Shown: in pieces, positions 15,830 to 24,233 of the stretch
Position numbering within the stretch: the stretch's first letter is position 1
Layout of the letters: each line of letters opens with the position of its first letter
NCBI GenBank assembly: GCA_024642245.1
Contig: JAHEBM010000012.1
Span: forward strand, 27,317 to 67,917
Length of the DNA: 40,601 nucleotides
Reading direction: 5' to 3'
From: Haliea sp.
GTDB taxonomy: Bacteria > Pseudomonadota > Gammaproteobacteria > Pseudomonadales > Halieaceae
Position numbers and translations under genes: made by a program
The notes under the pieces: generated by a model
What the model was told of the DNA's origin: nothing
What the model saw: the letters and a program-made list of their open reading frames with translations, nothing else
The model's database searches: none

Positions 15830-16335
15830 CCCAACCTGCGCTCAAAATCGCGCTGCAACACGGCGGTCAGCCGGAACATCATCGGCAGTACCAGCCCCCA
15901 TGTCATTGCCACAACCAGCAGCGTCACCCCGAGCGGGTAGCCGAACTGGACTCCACCCAGACGCTGGCCTGCCCAGTAGTTGAGAGGAAAGGCTATTGCC
16001 CCGCACAGGGCTGACAATAGAGGACGCGACAGCAGCCAACCCAGGCTACGCCCGAGCACCGCGGAAAACGCGAACCACAGGCCGCACAGCCACAGTGGTA
16101 CCAGCACACCACCGGCAAACTGGTACACGCCGGTGACGCTTAGCAGGGCGTCGGTGGCGATCCCCACGCTGCCAACCAATACAAACTGCTGCAGTTCCCG
16201 ACGATAACGACCCACCAGGCACAGGTGCAAGGCCAGCAGGCACAGGACAAGCGGCAGGAAACTGTCGCGCCCCATTACCGCGGCAAACCAAACCGACTGG
16301 AACCACAGGGCGTTGAACCAGAGGGTTTCCGGCAT
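15826..16335 (-). CDS. DUF2878 family inner-membrane protein
   Basis: A 169-residue hydrophobic protein with about five to six membrane helices, starting MPETLWFNALWFQSVWFAAV. The N-terminal N-x-x-WFQ-x-x-W pattern and the PLNYWAGQRLGGVQFG segment near the C-terminus are typical of DUF2878. A GTG at 16401 would extend it by 22 polar residues without a ribosome site, so ATG 16335, preceded by GGAT, is preferred. The biochemical function is unknown; the family recurs in clusters with chalcone isomerase-like proteins and lipid-modifying enzymes. It is the first gene of the putative DUF2878-chalcone isomerase-cti-SDR group. Confidence 0.85.
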   Translation of the reverse strand: MPETLWFNALWFQSVWFAAVMGRDSFLPLVLCLLALHLCLVGRYRRELQQFVLVGSVGIATDALLSVTGVYQFAGGVLVPLWLCGLWFAFSAVLGRSLGWLLSRPLLSALCGAIAFPLNYWAGQRLGGVQFGYPLGVTLLVVAMTWGLVLPMMFRLTAVLQRDFERRLG

Positions 16336-16486
16336 TCGCTTATCCAGAATGCCCTGGGGGGCTGTAGGGATGTTCGTCGTCACGGTGCTGTAGATAGCCA
16401 CTTCTGAGAGATTTCACTGGACTATACGTTGAGCTGTCCTGTCCGGATCAGCGCCGGCGAGACTCGAACTATTCAAACAGGTAAAA

Positions 16487-18262
16487 CTATTCGACACCCA
16501 CCTGCAGTTCCAGCCCGCTACCGGCCTGCATGACCAGCCGGCGCTCATTTGTGAGCGTGTAGCCCGCCTCCTGCACCCGGGTCAGGAATCCTGCCCAGAG
16601 ATCGGCGAGTGACCCGCCCTTGCCATCGTGGACCAGATAGGCGCATTTGAATTCGCCGGCCGCCCGGTACTTGTATTTACCACCACGGGGGACTCCCCTG
16701 ACCGGGAAACCCAGTTGCAGCTCACCCTGCGCCCCTTCGCCCAGGGCAATAACCTGCAACGGACCGTCTATAGTGCCGCCGGATTTTACCAGTACGACTC
16801 CCATCGCCAGCGCCAGTTTCCTGGCATCGAGAGTCAGTTGTGCCAGGGGTTTGTCATATTCGGTGTAGAAGAAATTAAGTTTGGGTACCGTTTTCGTCGC
16901 CACGGCAAGCGCCGGCGACTCTACCCGCCCGGGCGCGGTAACGGCCTGCGCGGCAGCTACCCCGTTTGCCTCCGCTGAGAAGGCGTCAGCGGCGACCTGT
17001 TTATCCCCGGCTCCATGACAGACACTGGCCACACCGCGTAGTTCTGAATCGGTGGGAGGATCAGCTTTCATGTACTGCAGCCATTGCCCCGCCTGCGCAC
17101 CGGCACCTCCGACAAGCGTTGCGTTGATAAACGAGCGACGGGCCGACGGCGCATCGCCCAGCTTCAACTGGCTGATACCCAGGAACAGGTTGGCGCGCCC
17201 GACATACTTATCCTGCAAAGGCGCTTTGCATGCCCCCAGCATGGTCTGGTACATCGGCTGCCACGCTTCCTGTTCCATCTGCAGCTGCGCCAGGTAGAGA
17301 TAAAGCTCGATATCGCCGCTGAGTCGGGCCGCCTGGACAAGGGCGGCAAGCGCTCGATCCTGCTCGCGCGCCTGTAGCCAGAACTGGAATAACTTACGGT
17401 AATTAAGCCCATTCGCCGCAACTGTCTTGCTGGACAGCGCATCCTGCAGAAGCTCTGCCGCGCCAAAGGGATTGCCGTTGACTGCCTGCAAGTCAGCCAG
17501 CAACCGGATGTCCTGTTCGCGAAACGGCACGGACTTCTCCCGGGCCAGGGTCAACTGGTCCAGGGCTTGCTTGCGCTTGCCCTGTTGCAAAAAAACCGAA
17601 GCCAGCTGGTGCCAGTTTTCCGGGTTGTCGGGCTCAGCGTCCAGTAGCTGGCGCAACAGGTGCTCACACTGGGCATAGGCGCCAGCCTGGTAATAAAGCG
17701 CCAGTGCCTGTCGCTGTTGTACAACGGTCAATACAAGACCCTGTTCGCGAACAGGGTCCAGCGCTGCGACAACCTGGACGAGCTTGCCCAGACGGTAATA
17801 CGCCTGTGCCAGCAGAAGATAATCTGTCGCTTCAGGTACGAGCTTGATACGCAGGGCGCGCTCCAGCGCTGCCGCCGCGTCGGCGTAATTTTCACTGAGC
17901 AGGTAGACCTGCGCCAGCTCGCGCAACATCTCGCGATTGGCTACGTCCGACAGTCCGCCCGCGGCCAGCGCGGTCTGGTAATATTCAATAGCCTTGTCGT
18001 ACTCGCGCTGCTCGACAAAATGTCGCGCAAGGTGGCGGCCTGCGCTGGAGCGCGCATAGGGCTCTGCGATGGAATTGATCTGCCGCTCCAGTTCGTCGAC
18101 GGACAAACCGGCACCCTGGCTGCTATCGCCGGCCGTGTCTATGCGTATCTTGCTGCGGTACTGGCCTTCCTGGCCCAGCACGGGCAGCGACAGTCCCAGT
18201 GCAAGTAAAAGGCAGGCCCGCGTTAACATACCGCGGCAAGGTGTTATCCGCTCAATCGACAT
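16487..18262 (-). CDS. TPR protein of the TonB/TtpC operon
   Basis: This 591-residue protein (from ATG 18262) has a secretion signal (MLTRACLLLALGLSLPVLGQ) and many tetratricopeptide-like helix pairs from about residue 55 to 400 (for example YDKAIEYYQTALAAG, YADAAAALERALRI), then an Ala-rich linker and a separate C-terminal domain (about 460-590). ATG 18229, directly at the signal peptide, is an alternative start. The start overlaps the tonB stop by 11 bases. In Vibrio-type TonB2/TonB3 loci a TPR protein also follows tonB. It probably sits in the periplasm or attached to the outer membrane and assists the TonB complex; no direct evidence from sequence. It is the last gene of the operon. Confidence 0.87.
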   Translation of the reverse strand: MSIERITPCRGMLTRACLLLALGLSLPVLGQEGQYRSKIRIDTAGDSSQGAGLSVDELERQINSIAEPYARSSAGRHLARHFVEQREYDKAIEYYQTALAAGGLSDVANREMLRELAQVYLLSENYADAAAALERALRIKLVPEATDYLLLAQAYYRLGKLVQVVAALDPVREQGLVLTVVQQRQALALYYQAGAYAQCEHLLRQLLDAEPDNPENWHQLASVFLQQGKRKQALDQLTLAREKSVPFREQDIRLLADLQAVNGNPFGAAELLQDALSSKTVAANGLNYRKLFQFWLQAREQDRALAALVQAARLSGDIELYLYLAQLQMEQEAWQPMYQTMLGACKAPLQDKYVGRANLFLGISQLKLGDAPSARRSFINATLVGGAGAQAGQWLQYMKADPPTDSELRGVASVCHGAGDKQVAADAFSAEANGVAAAQAVTAPGRVESPALAVATKTVPKLNFFYTEYDKPLAQLTLDARKLALAMGVVLVKSGGTIDGPLQVIALGEGAQGELQLGFPVRGVPRGGKYKYRAAGEFKCAYLVHDGKGGSLADLWAGFLTRVQEAGYTLTNERRLVMQAGSGLELQVGVE

Positions 18263-18938
18263 TGGGCATATTCTGCGGGTAGTTTTCCCAGGACACATCG
18301 ACCTTCTGGGTGAGGACAACGCTGCCGGTGGCGCCCCCGTAAAAATTGACGCGGTATTTCCAATCGGATACAGCGGCGACGACCTTCTCCTCAAACACGC
18401 CCCGGGGATTGGCGTCCATCACCCGCACATCGCGGGTCGAGCCATCCCCTGCAACCCTGAACGCAACCAGCACCCAGCCACTGATCTTATTCTGGTATGC
18501 CACATCCGGGACATTGGGGCGACGCGTGTCGTAGGGAATGACCTCGATAAAACCCTGGGCGTCCTCGCCCTCACCGCCGGCAAGATTTACCGCGCCGGTG
18601 CCACGCCCCACAGGGCCACTCCAACGATCCCCGACAGACTGTATTTTGATATCCCCCATAGCGAAATCCAGCGCCGGGATCTCAAGGTTGAGTGACGGCT
18701 CCGGAGTGGGAGCAGCAATCTCAAGCGAGTCCATGGACGGTTGTTCCACGGGCTCCTCGGGTTCCACCTCCTCGGGCTCGGGTTCATCCTCCTCCGGCTC
18801 CTCATGCAAAATTTCTACCATGCTGTGCACTGGCAGCACCAGCTCCTGCTGTTCTCTGCTCTTAATCAGGCTTTGCATGAACAGAAACACCATGGTGGTG
18901 ATCAGCAAACCCCCCAGCAGGGCGAGAAAAAAACGCAT
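18252..18938 (-). CDS. tonB: TonB family energy transducer
   Basis: A 228-residue protein with one N-terminal membrane helix (about 3-25), a Glu/Pro-rich spacer (EEPEEDEPEPEEVEPEEP) and a C-terminal TonB domain (about 140-215; SGWVLVAFRVAGDGSTRDV, FEEKVVAAVSDWKYR). The short form is typical of TonB2-type proteins in operons with TtpC. It carries proton-motive force from ExbB/ExbD to outer-membrane receptors. It follows exbD by 14 bases. No TonB-dependent receptor is in the window, so its client is unknown. Confidence 0.93.
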   Translation of the reverse strand: MRFFLALLGGLLITTMVFLFMQSLIKSREQQELVLPVHSMVEILHEEPEEDEPEPEEVEPEEPVEQPSMDSLEIAAPTPEPSLNLEIPALDFAMGDIKIQSVGDRWSGPVGRGTGAVNLAGGEGEDAQGFIEVIPYDTRRPNVPDVAYQNKISGWVLVAFRVAGDGSTRDVRVMDANPRGVFEEKVVAAVSDWKYRVNFYGGATGSVVLTQKVDVSWENYPQNMPNVD

Positions 18939-18952
18939 CGGCTATCGCTCGC

Positions 18953-19363
18953 TCACCGGGCCTTTTTATCGGCGGCGATCGCTATTGCCTCGATACCGGC
19001 AAGGCGCACCTGGTCCATGACATCAACCAGCATGCGGGTTGATGCCTCCTCGTCTGACTGGATGATGACCGATCCCTCCGGGTTATCGGCGTGCATACGC
19101 GCAACTATTGCCCGCACCGAACGCGGATCGACGGGTCGCCGATCGATCCAGACCTCGCCACCGGCGGTGATGGCAATAAAGATATTCGCATTCTCCTGCT
19201 GCGACGCACTCTCTGCCGACGGTGTGCTCACTGTCACCCCCGACTCCTTTACAAAAGACGTGGTGACAATAAAGAAAATGAGCATGATGAACACGATGTC
19301 CAGCATCGGTGTCATATCAAGTTCAGTCTCTTCGGGCGTGGGCAGGTGGCGTCGTGCAGGCAT
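18953..19363 (-). CDS. exbD: ExbD/TolR family biopolymer transport protein
   Basis: A 136-residue protein with a cytoplasmic N-terminus, one membrane helix (about 17-36: MLDIVFIMLIFFIVTTSFV) carrying the conserved Asp of the proton path at its start, and a periplasmic domain ending in DQVRLAGIEAIAIAADKK. The N-terminal TPEETELDMTPMLD pattern is diagnostic. It lies 4 bases after exbB and forms the proton channel with it. Confidence 0.95.
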   Translation of the reverse strand: MPARRHLPTPEETELDMTPMLDIVFIMLIFFIVTTSFVKESGVTVSTPSAESASQQENANIFIAITAGGEVWIDRRPVDPRSVRAIVARMHADNPEGSVIIQSDEEASTRMLVDVMDQVRLAGIEAIAIAADKKAR

Positions 19364-19367
19364 GGCT

Positions 19368-19925
19368 TCAGCGTCCTTCGCGTGGTGCGGCCGTGGGCTC
19401 GTGCAGGGTCAGGCGATCGACCAGTCGGCCCGTTTCGATATCGGCGACCTGGCGCAGGCGCACCGTAAAATAGATGCCGGTCAGCGCCACGATTAATCCG
19501 GCCATGGTAGGTATAGTTGCCCGGTACACTCCCCGGGCCATGGCCTGGGCGTCGTCGTTACCGCTGACGGCGATGACTTCGAACACCCCGATCATACCCA
19601 CTACCGTCCCCAACAGACCCAGCAGGGGGCACATAGCAACCAGCACCTTGATCAGGGGTAGCACCGAATGCAGCTGCATGTTCACTTCCGAAACCAATGC
19701 CTCGCGAATTTTCTTTGCGCGCCAGGATCGGCAGTCGGCCCGTGCATTCCACTGGCTGATCACCCCCTGGGCCCGACGTGGCCAGACGATGCGCAGGAAC
19801 CAGATTCGCTCGATAATCAGCAGCCAGAGCAATGTGCAAGCTGCGAATATCACCCAAAGAACCGGGCCGCCCTGGTCGATAAAATCCTGGATCGCGTGGT
19901 ACACGCTGAACAGCCCGGGCGGCAT
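19368..19925 (-). CDS. exbB: ExbB-type proton channel subunit
   Basis: A 185-residue MotA/TolQ/ExbB protein with three membrane helices: one near residues 18-42 and two in the conserved C-terminal part, where PLLGLLGTVVGMIGVFEVIA and TIPTMAGLIVALTGIYF are family signatures. It is the small, second ExbB-type subunit of the operon. The start lies 4 bases beyond the upstream TtpC-like stop, so translation is probably coupled. Confidence 0.95.
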   Translation of the reverse strand: MPPGLFSVYHAIQDFIDQGGPVLWVIFAACTLLWLLIIERIWFLRIVWPRRAQGVISQWNARADCRSWRAKKIREALVSEVNMQLHSVLPLIKVLVAMCPLLGLLGTVVGMIGVFEVIAVSGNDDAQAMARGVYRATIPTMAGLIVALTGIYFTVRLRQVADIETGRLVDRLTLHEPTAAPREGR

Positions 19926-19929
19926 GTCG

Positions 19930-21297
19930 TCAGCCCCCTGACTGCAGGTCGGCGTTGCGGGCGAGCACGCCAGCGCACTGCTCGTCCAGCCGCTGAATCA
20001 TCGAGCGGGACAAGGCGTTTATCAGGCTGTGTCCAAACAGCAAGGGGATAGCGACCACCAGCCCCAGCACCGTGGTTACCAGCGCCTGGGAAATACCGCC
20101 CGCCATAAGTTTGGGGTCGCCCGTACCGAACAGGCTGATGGCCTGGAAGGTGAGAATCATGCCGGTGACCGTGCCCAGCAGGCCAAGCAGCGGTGACGTG
20201 GCAGCCAGCAACTTGATCAGCCCGTTGCCCCGCTCCAGAGCGGGAATTTCGGCCAGCACCGCCTCGTCCAATTTCAGTTGCAGCAGCTCCTCTTCATCCA
20301 GCGACACACCCTCGACCGCGCACAGCACCCTCCCCAGGGGGTTGCTGAGAGAAGGCTTGCCGACGTTGCGCATCTGGGCCTGCATACGCAGGTATACCGT
20401 TGCAAGATAGAGCGTACGCCACAGGGTGAGCAACAGGCCAAACGCACCCAGGAAGAGAATAATCAAGCCTATCGAACCACCCTGCTCTATACGCTCACGC
20501 AAACTGGGCGTATACGCCAGCATTCCCAGCAGGCTACCCCGGCTGGGATCAACCGTAACAGGCGCCACGCCCGAAGTCTGTGCAGCAAACTCCTGCGCCG
20601 CTTCGCGCAGCCTGGTGGATGGCTGGCGTGACAGCAGTAGTAACTCACCGGTCTCCGGCACATAACGCAGGAAATCCGCGCCGGCATACACAGAGAAGGT
20701 CCCGACGCGAAGCACCTCGCGCTGCTGTGCCGAGCCGTCAACGGCCACTACCGGCGCGTCAAACCTGGCGATTTTGCCGGACTCCGTCATTTCCTGCTGT
20801 AACAACAGCCAAAGGGATTCTATCTGGCCTATCGTGGGCTGGGCGTCACCCGCGGCAAGGGTTCCCAGCGTCTCGATGCGCTGTGGAAACTGCGCCGATA
20901 TCATCGACTCACGCATGACGGCAGAAAAGTCCCCGGCGAACTCGTGAAAGGTGCTGGCCAGGTCGCCGACTTCCTGTACAAGCGTCTTCAACTGCTTCTG
21001 CAGCGCCGCTATTTCCTTCTCGTTATTTTCCGTGACCGCCACCAGGGGCTGGTTCTGCCTTTGCCTTTTATCAAAGTCGCGCCTGGCCTGGGCGATCAAT
21101 TCCTTCTGGCGCGTATTGTCCCGCAAAAACTCGCGTTCCCTCTGGTCGTTGCGCGCTCGCTGTCGCTGCTGTTCCTGTCTGACGGAATCGAGAAGCTGGT
21201 CCAGGCTGGTAATCTGCTGCGTACCAGTCGATTCCTGGCCATAGCTGGGTGCGCCCAGCGCCAGTGCCAGCAAAAAGCCCACGAGCAAACGGCTCAT
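19930..21297 (-). CDS. TtpC-like ExbB-family protein with periplasmic coiled coil
   Basis: This 455-residue protein has a signal peptide (MSRLLVGFLLALALGAPSYGQ), a long charged coiled coil (about 25-130, rich in Arg/Gln/Glu), a beta-rich periplasmic section and a C-terminal ExbB/TolQ domain (about 265-440) with PLLGLLGTVTGMILTFQAIS. This matches TtpC, the accessory protein required by Vibrio TonB2 systems. It overlaps the DUF3450 stop by 4 bases (ATGA) and is followed at once by exbB. Role: couples the inner-membrane motor to partners across the periplasm, known for the family and inferred here. Confidence 0.9.
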   Translation of the reverse strand: MSRLLVGFLLALALGAPSYGQESTGTQQITSLDQLLDSVRQEQQRQRARNDQREREFLRDNTRQKELIAQARRDFDKRQRQNQPLVAVTENNEKEIAALQKQLKTLVQEVGDLASTFHEFAGDFSAVMRESMISAQFPQRIETLGTLAAGDAQPTIGQIESLWLLLQQEMTESGKIARFDAPVVAVDGSAQQREVLRVGTFSVYAGADFLRYVPETGELLLLSRQPSTRLREAAQEFAAQTSGVAPVTVDPSRGSLLGMLAYTPSLRERIEQGGSIGLIILFLGAFGLLLTLWRTLYLATVYLRMQAQMRNVGKPSLSNPLGRVLCAVEGVSLDEEELLQLKLDEAVLAEIPALERGNGLIKLLAATSPLLGLLGTVTGMILTFQAISLFGTGDPKLMAGGISQALVTTVLGLVVAIPLLFGHSLINALSRSMIQRLDEQCAGVLARNADLQSGG

Positions 21298-22073
21298 GAC
21301 TCACCCCCAACGACCGGCAGCGGCAAATAAAGCAGCTGTGGCGCTGTGAGGTTCTGAGCCACGCGCAGGGCCTGAACAAGCCCTCGACCGTAACGTTCAT
21401 CAAGCGGCGCCCAGTTTTGCTCCTTCGCATTCCAGTAACCGCTGCTGGAGCCATCCAGCGACTGAAAATACAGGGCCACGCGTCCAATCCGGAGGTATTC
21501 AACCGAAAGCTCCTCTCCCTCAAGCTGCAGTGGGCCGCGCCATGACTCGATATTGCCGCCGTAGTCCTGCTCCAGTTGGTAGGCCTCCAGCAATATTCGG
21601 AATTTTGCGGACACGGATAAATCCGGCCGGCGCAGGCGCTCCTTGAGATCGAATACCGCGGCGATGCGATCCTCCTGGTGGAATGGCAGGTCAAGCACGA
21701 CAAATTTCTCAAGCGAATCAGCCATGCTTCGCATCAACGGCACAATCCGTTGCTGGGTAACCCTCGCCTGGACTATCTGTTCCCGCAGGGCTGCTATCTG
21801 CTGTGCCTGGCTCTGCTCCAGTTCCTGCAGTTCACGGGTATAGGCAGCCTCGTATTCAGAGCCATCGATCAGCTTGCGATACTCTTCGAGCAGGTTGCGC
21901 GTCTCTCGGGACAAGTCGTCGATCTTCTGCTGCGAGGATGCCGCGCTGCTATTGGTTGCAGTAACCACATCAAGGCTATCCTTCACACTGGCCGCACGGG
22001 CGCCTGAATGAACGAGCAACACCACCAGTGCGCTCAAAAACAAAGATCCTGCCGTTTTATCCAAGCGACGCAT
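21294..22073 (-). CDS. DUF3450 periplasmic protein
   Basis: A 259-residue secreted protein: signal peptide 1-27, a coiled-coil region (about 40-115) and a globular C-terminal part with ILLEAYQLEQDYGGNIESW and LYFQSLDGSSSGYW, both typical of DUF3450. DUF3450 proteins recur as the first gene of ttpC-exbB-exbD-tonB operons, as here, and are thought to be part of the same machine. The exact function is unknown. Confidence 0.9.
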   Translation of the reverse strand: MRRLDKTAGSLFLSALVVLLVHSGARAASVKDSLDVVTATNSSAASSQQKIDDLSRETRNLLEEYRKLIDGSEYEAAYTRELQELEQSQAQQIAALREQIVQARVTQQRIVPLMRSMADSLEKFVVLDLPFHQEDRIAAVFDLKERLRRPDLSVSAKFRILLEAYQLEQDYGGNIESWRGPLQLEGEELSVEYLRIGRVALYFQSLDGSSSGYWNAKEQNWAPLDERYGRGLVQALRVAQNLTAPQLLYLPLPVVGGES

Positions 22074-22156
22074 AATAAGGAAATTCCCTGTTATTTTCTC
22101 CAGTCTTCACGACAGGATATCAGCTTGCAACGCGACCCCGCCAGTGCTGAGCGCAC

Positions 22157-23143
22157 CTAGTAAGCCAACTTCCTGGCAGCCCGCAACTGGGCCAAAGACG
22201 GCAGGCCATGCCTCGCCCGGAAATCGTCGACAACCTGCAAAATCTCGCCATATAGAAAGGCATGGGCAATCGAGTTATTGACCCGCTGGTGATTCACCAT
22301 GACATACTTGAGCGAAACCTGCTCCCCTTGCGGCAGTTGCAGCGCAATCAACTCACCCCAGATATCCGCCTGCTCCATAAACAGCGGTGGGGCTGGAAGC
22401 AAATAGTCGGAGGAGCGCACCACCTGGATTGCCGTCAGCAACTGGTCGGTGACCAGTTCAGGCACGGCTGTAGCCATGTGCCGCATGAATGCTGATTCTG
22501 CGGATGTGTGAAAATGGATATCCCTGAGCCCATCGACAAGCAACTGGACATGCGGATACGTCATGACCTCCTGCCAGGTAAATGTCTTGCCTTCCAGCGG
22601 GTGTCCCTTGCGGGCCAGCAGCAGCGGCGGCGCATAGCCCAGGGTGGTCAGGCGCAGATCCTGTGGGTAGCGATGCAGTTCTGCCTGCAGCACGAAATCC
22701 AGTTTTCCGGTGTTGAGCTGTTCGAATGCGCCATCGACACGGGACAGGGCGCTCAGCCGGATATGCGGGGCACTCCCGGCCAGGCGCTCGATCAGCCGGG
22801 GTATCACCCACAGGCCCATATGCCCCTGCACGAGGAGGCTGAAATGCCCGACATAAGTGAGTGGGTCAAAGGTGAGGGGGGCGAGCATCTCCTGCACGGC
22901 CAACAAGACCTGCGGTAACTGGCTCGCCAACTGCACTGCCCGCGGGGTTGGCACCATGCCCGCACCCTTGCGGATAAAAAGCGGGTCGTCGAAAAGCTGT
23001 CGCAGCCTGCCGAGCGTCTTGCTCATTGCGGATTGGGTCACAAACAGCCGGTCTGCCGCCCTGGAGACGTTACCCTCCTCGAGCAGCGCTTCCAGCGCTA
23101 CCAGCAGGTTCAGGTCGAGGCGACCCAGATCACGTATATCCAC
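22157..23143 (-). CDS. LysR-type transcriptional regulator
   Basis: A 328-residue LysR-family protein: an N-terminal winged HTH (about 9-68: LDLNLLVALEALLEEGNVSR, AADRLFVTQSAMSKTLGRLR) and a substrate-binding domain (about 90-300). The N-terminal region is of the NodD/LinR-like kind. Start is GTG 23143, preceded by AGGACGG. A T-N11-A box lies 20 bases upstream, so autoregulation is likely. The effector is unknown. The nearest divergent frame is a 32-codon micro-ORF, so the real target is unclear. Confidence 0.92.
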   Translation of the reverse strand: MDIRDLGRLDLNLLVALEALLEEGNVSRAADRLFVTQSAMSKTLGRLRQLFDDPLFIRKGAGMVPTPRAVQLASQLPQVLLAVQEMLAPLTFDPLTYVGHFSLLVQGHMGLWVIPRLIERLAGSAPHIRLSALSRVDGAFEQLNTGKLDFVLQAELHRYPQDLRLTTLGYAPPLLLARKGHPLEGKTFTWQEVMTYPHVQLLVDGLRDIHFHTSAESAFMRHMATAVPELVTDQLLTAIQVVRSSDYLLPAPPLFMEQADIWGELIALQLPQGEQVSLKYVMVNHQRVNNSIAHAFLYGEILQVVDDFRARHGLPSLAQLRAARKLAY

Positions 23144-23162
23144 CGATTTACCGTCCTGTATT

Positions 23163-23191
23163 ATGAACCAAATTCATATTACAGGTGAATT
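23163..23191. promoter_or_regulatory. LysR-type binding site (T-N11-A box) with second inverted repeat
   Basis: ATGAA-CCAAA-TTCAT (23163-23177) is a perfect inverted repeat and contains TGAA-N5-TTCA, the classical T-N11-A recognition site of LysR proteins. The adjoining AATTCA-tattacagg-TGAATT adds a second inverted repeat sharing the right arm. The pair sits about 20 bases upstream of the LysR start in the divergent gap, as expected for recognition and activation sites. Confidence 0.7.
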
Positions 23192-23281
23192 CATGCCATT
23201 TGAAGAATCAGGTGGCCGCCCCTATTTTCGTTTTCAGGCGGACAGGAGGCTGTCCGACACAAACGTAAAGAGGTACACATC

Positions 23282-23380
23282 ATGGCACTTATCCTTTCAT
23301 TGTACGCATCGGTACTGGCTCTGGCGGTATGGCAGGACAAGCACGGCCTGGACCAAACAGGCTGCGCTGACAAGCACTGA
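23282..23380 (+). CDS. possible 32-residue micro-protein divergent from the LysR gene
   Basis: ATG 23282 opens a 32-codon frame preceded by AAGAGG with a 9-base spacer. The product starts MALILSLYASVLALAVW, a short hydrophobic helix, and ends with a polar tail containing one Cys. It lies downstream of the T-N11-A box, where a LysR target would normally start. It could be a small membrane peptide, a leader or the remnant of a lost gene; a second frame from ATG 23192 overlaps it and looks less protein-like. Apart from this and the box, the 281-base gap shows no other gene. Confidence 0.3.
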   Translation: MALILSLYASVLALAVWQDKHGLDQTGCADKH

Positions 23381-23424
23381 ACACATGGAAACCCGGTACC
23401 GCCAGCCAGTCGGGGGCTGACCTA

Positions 23425-24054
23425 TTATTTCCCCGAGATCCGCGTATGCAGCGTGGCGGCCCAGGAGCCGAATAACTTCACCACTGTCACCGGCGCCGTT
23501 CTCGACATCGACACGGAGATGATCGAGCGGGTATCTCGTATCACTGCCAGCAGCCTGCCGTTCGCGTCGTCGTAAAGGCGAAATTCGGCGGATATTTCTA
23601 CCGCATCCTGGGTGGAGCCGGGGGGCTGCAATTCCCCCCCGATAGTCGTAGCCGTTGGCCTACCGGGTGCGATACGGGTCAATCTTGCGGCGATACGAAC
23701 AACGCCCTGCCCGCTGGCCACCCGCGGGTAGCCGGAAAATGCCCTGTTCATGGCGCGACCCCACTCGGCCGTAAGACCGGCTTCCTTTTCAGGTGTCATT
23801 TGCCAGTCCCGCCGGAGGGTTCCCGCTACCGCGGTGCGAGGAATGTCGATGTCAGCGACCCCCAGGGGTTCTACGATCACCTCCCGGTAAGAGGCCAGGC
23901 CGGCATCACGGCGCACGAAGGCCTGCGCGAAACCCGAACCCCGCACCGGGTAGAGTTCTTCGGCGGAGAATTCACTACTGGCCTCTTGCTCAATGCCTGG
24001 CGCGCATGCAGTGACCAGCACCGCAATGCATATAAGAAATAAACTGTGGCGCAT
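23425..24054 (-). CDS. DUF3313-like lipoprotein
   Basis: A 209-residue lipoprotein from ATG 24054, which has GGAG about 8 bases upstream; the longer frame to 24090 is not supported. The lipobox VTAC places the acylated Cys at residue 17. The mature part (VIVEPLGVADIDI near 60, then RLTRIAPG and VEISAEFRLYDDANGRLLAV) resembles DUF3313 proteins, outer-membrane-associated lipoproteins of unknown role. It lies between the LysR gene and the terminator of the RND gene, so it is probably transcribed alone. Confidence 0.8.
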   Translation of the reverse strand: MRHSLFLICIAVLVTACAPGIEQEASSEFSAEELYPVRGSGFAQAFVRRDAGLASYREVIVEPLGVADIDIPRTAVAGTLRRDWQMTPEKEAGLTAEWGRAMNRAFSGYPRVASGQGVVRIAARLTRIAPGRPTATTIGGELQPPGSTQDAVEISAEFRLYDDANGRLLAVIRDTRSIISVSMSRTAPVTVVKLFGSWAATLHTRISGK

Positions 24055-24164
24055 CCACTTTCTCCGTTTGTGGTGGGCAATACCCGGCACGCTCCGGTCG
24101 GATTATATCCACCGGCTGTTATCCCACGCTGCGCCGCAACGCCTGCCCTTGACTCACTCAACAA

Positions 24165-24201
24165 GAAAAAAGGCCACAGGTCTTCACCCATGGCCTCTGG
24201 C
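24165..24201 (-). terminator. intrinsic terminator after the RND gene
   Basis: Read on the minus strand, an imperfect 8-base-pair stem (arms at 24173-24180 and 24194-24201, one C-C mismatch) is followed by TTTTTTCTT. It lies 33-69 bases after the RND stop. Confidence 0.6.
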
Positions 24202-24233
24202 ACTGCAATGCCGCGTAGCGGATCAGTTCGCCA

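Noticed and set aside
23192..23420. 76-codon plus-strand frame divergent from LysR
   Set aside because: The product is rich in Arg, Trp, His and Thr with no coherent structure, and its ribosome site is poor; the 32-codon frame inside it is the better candidate.
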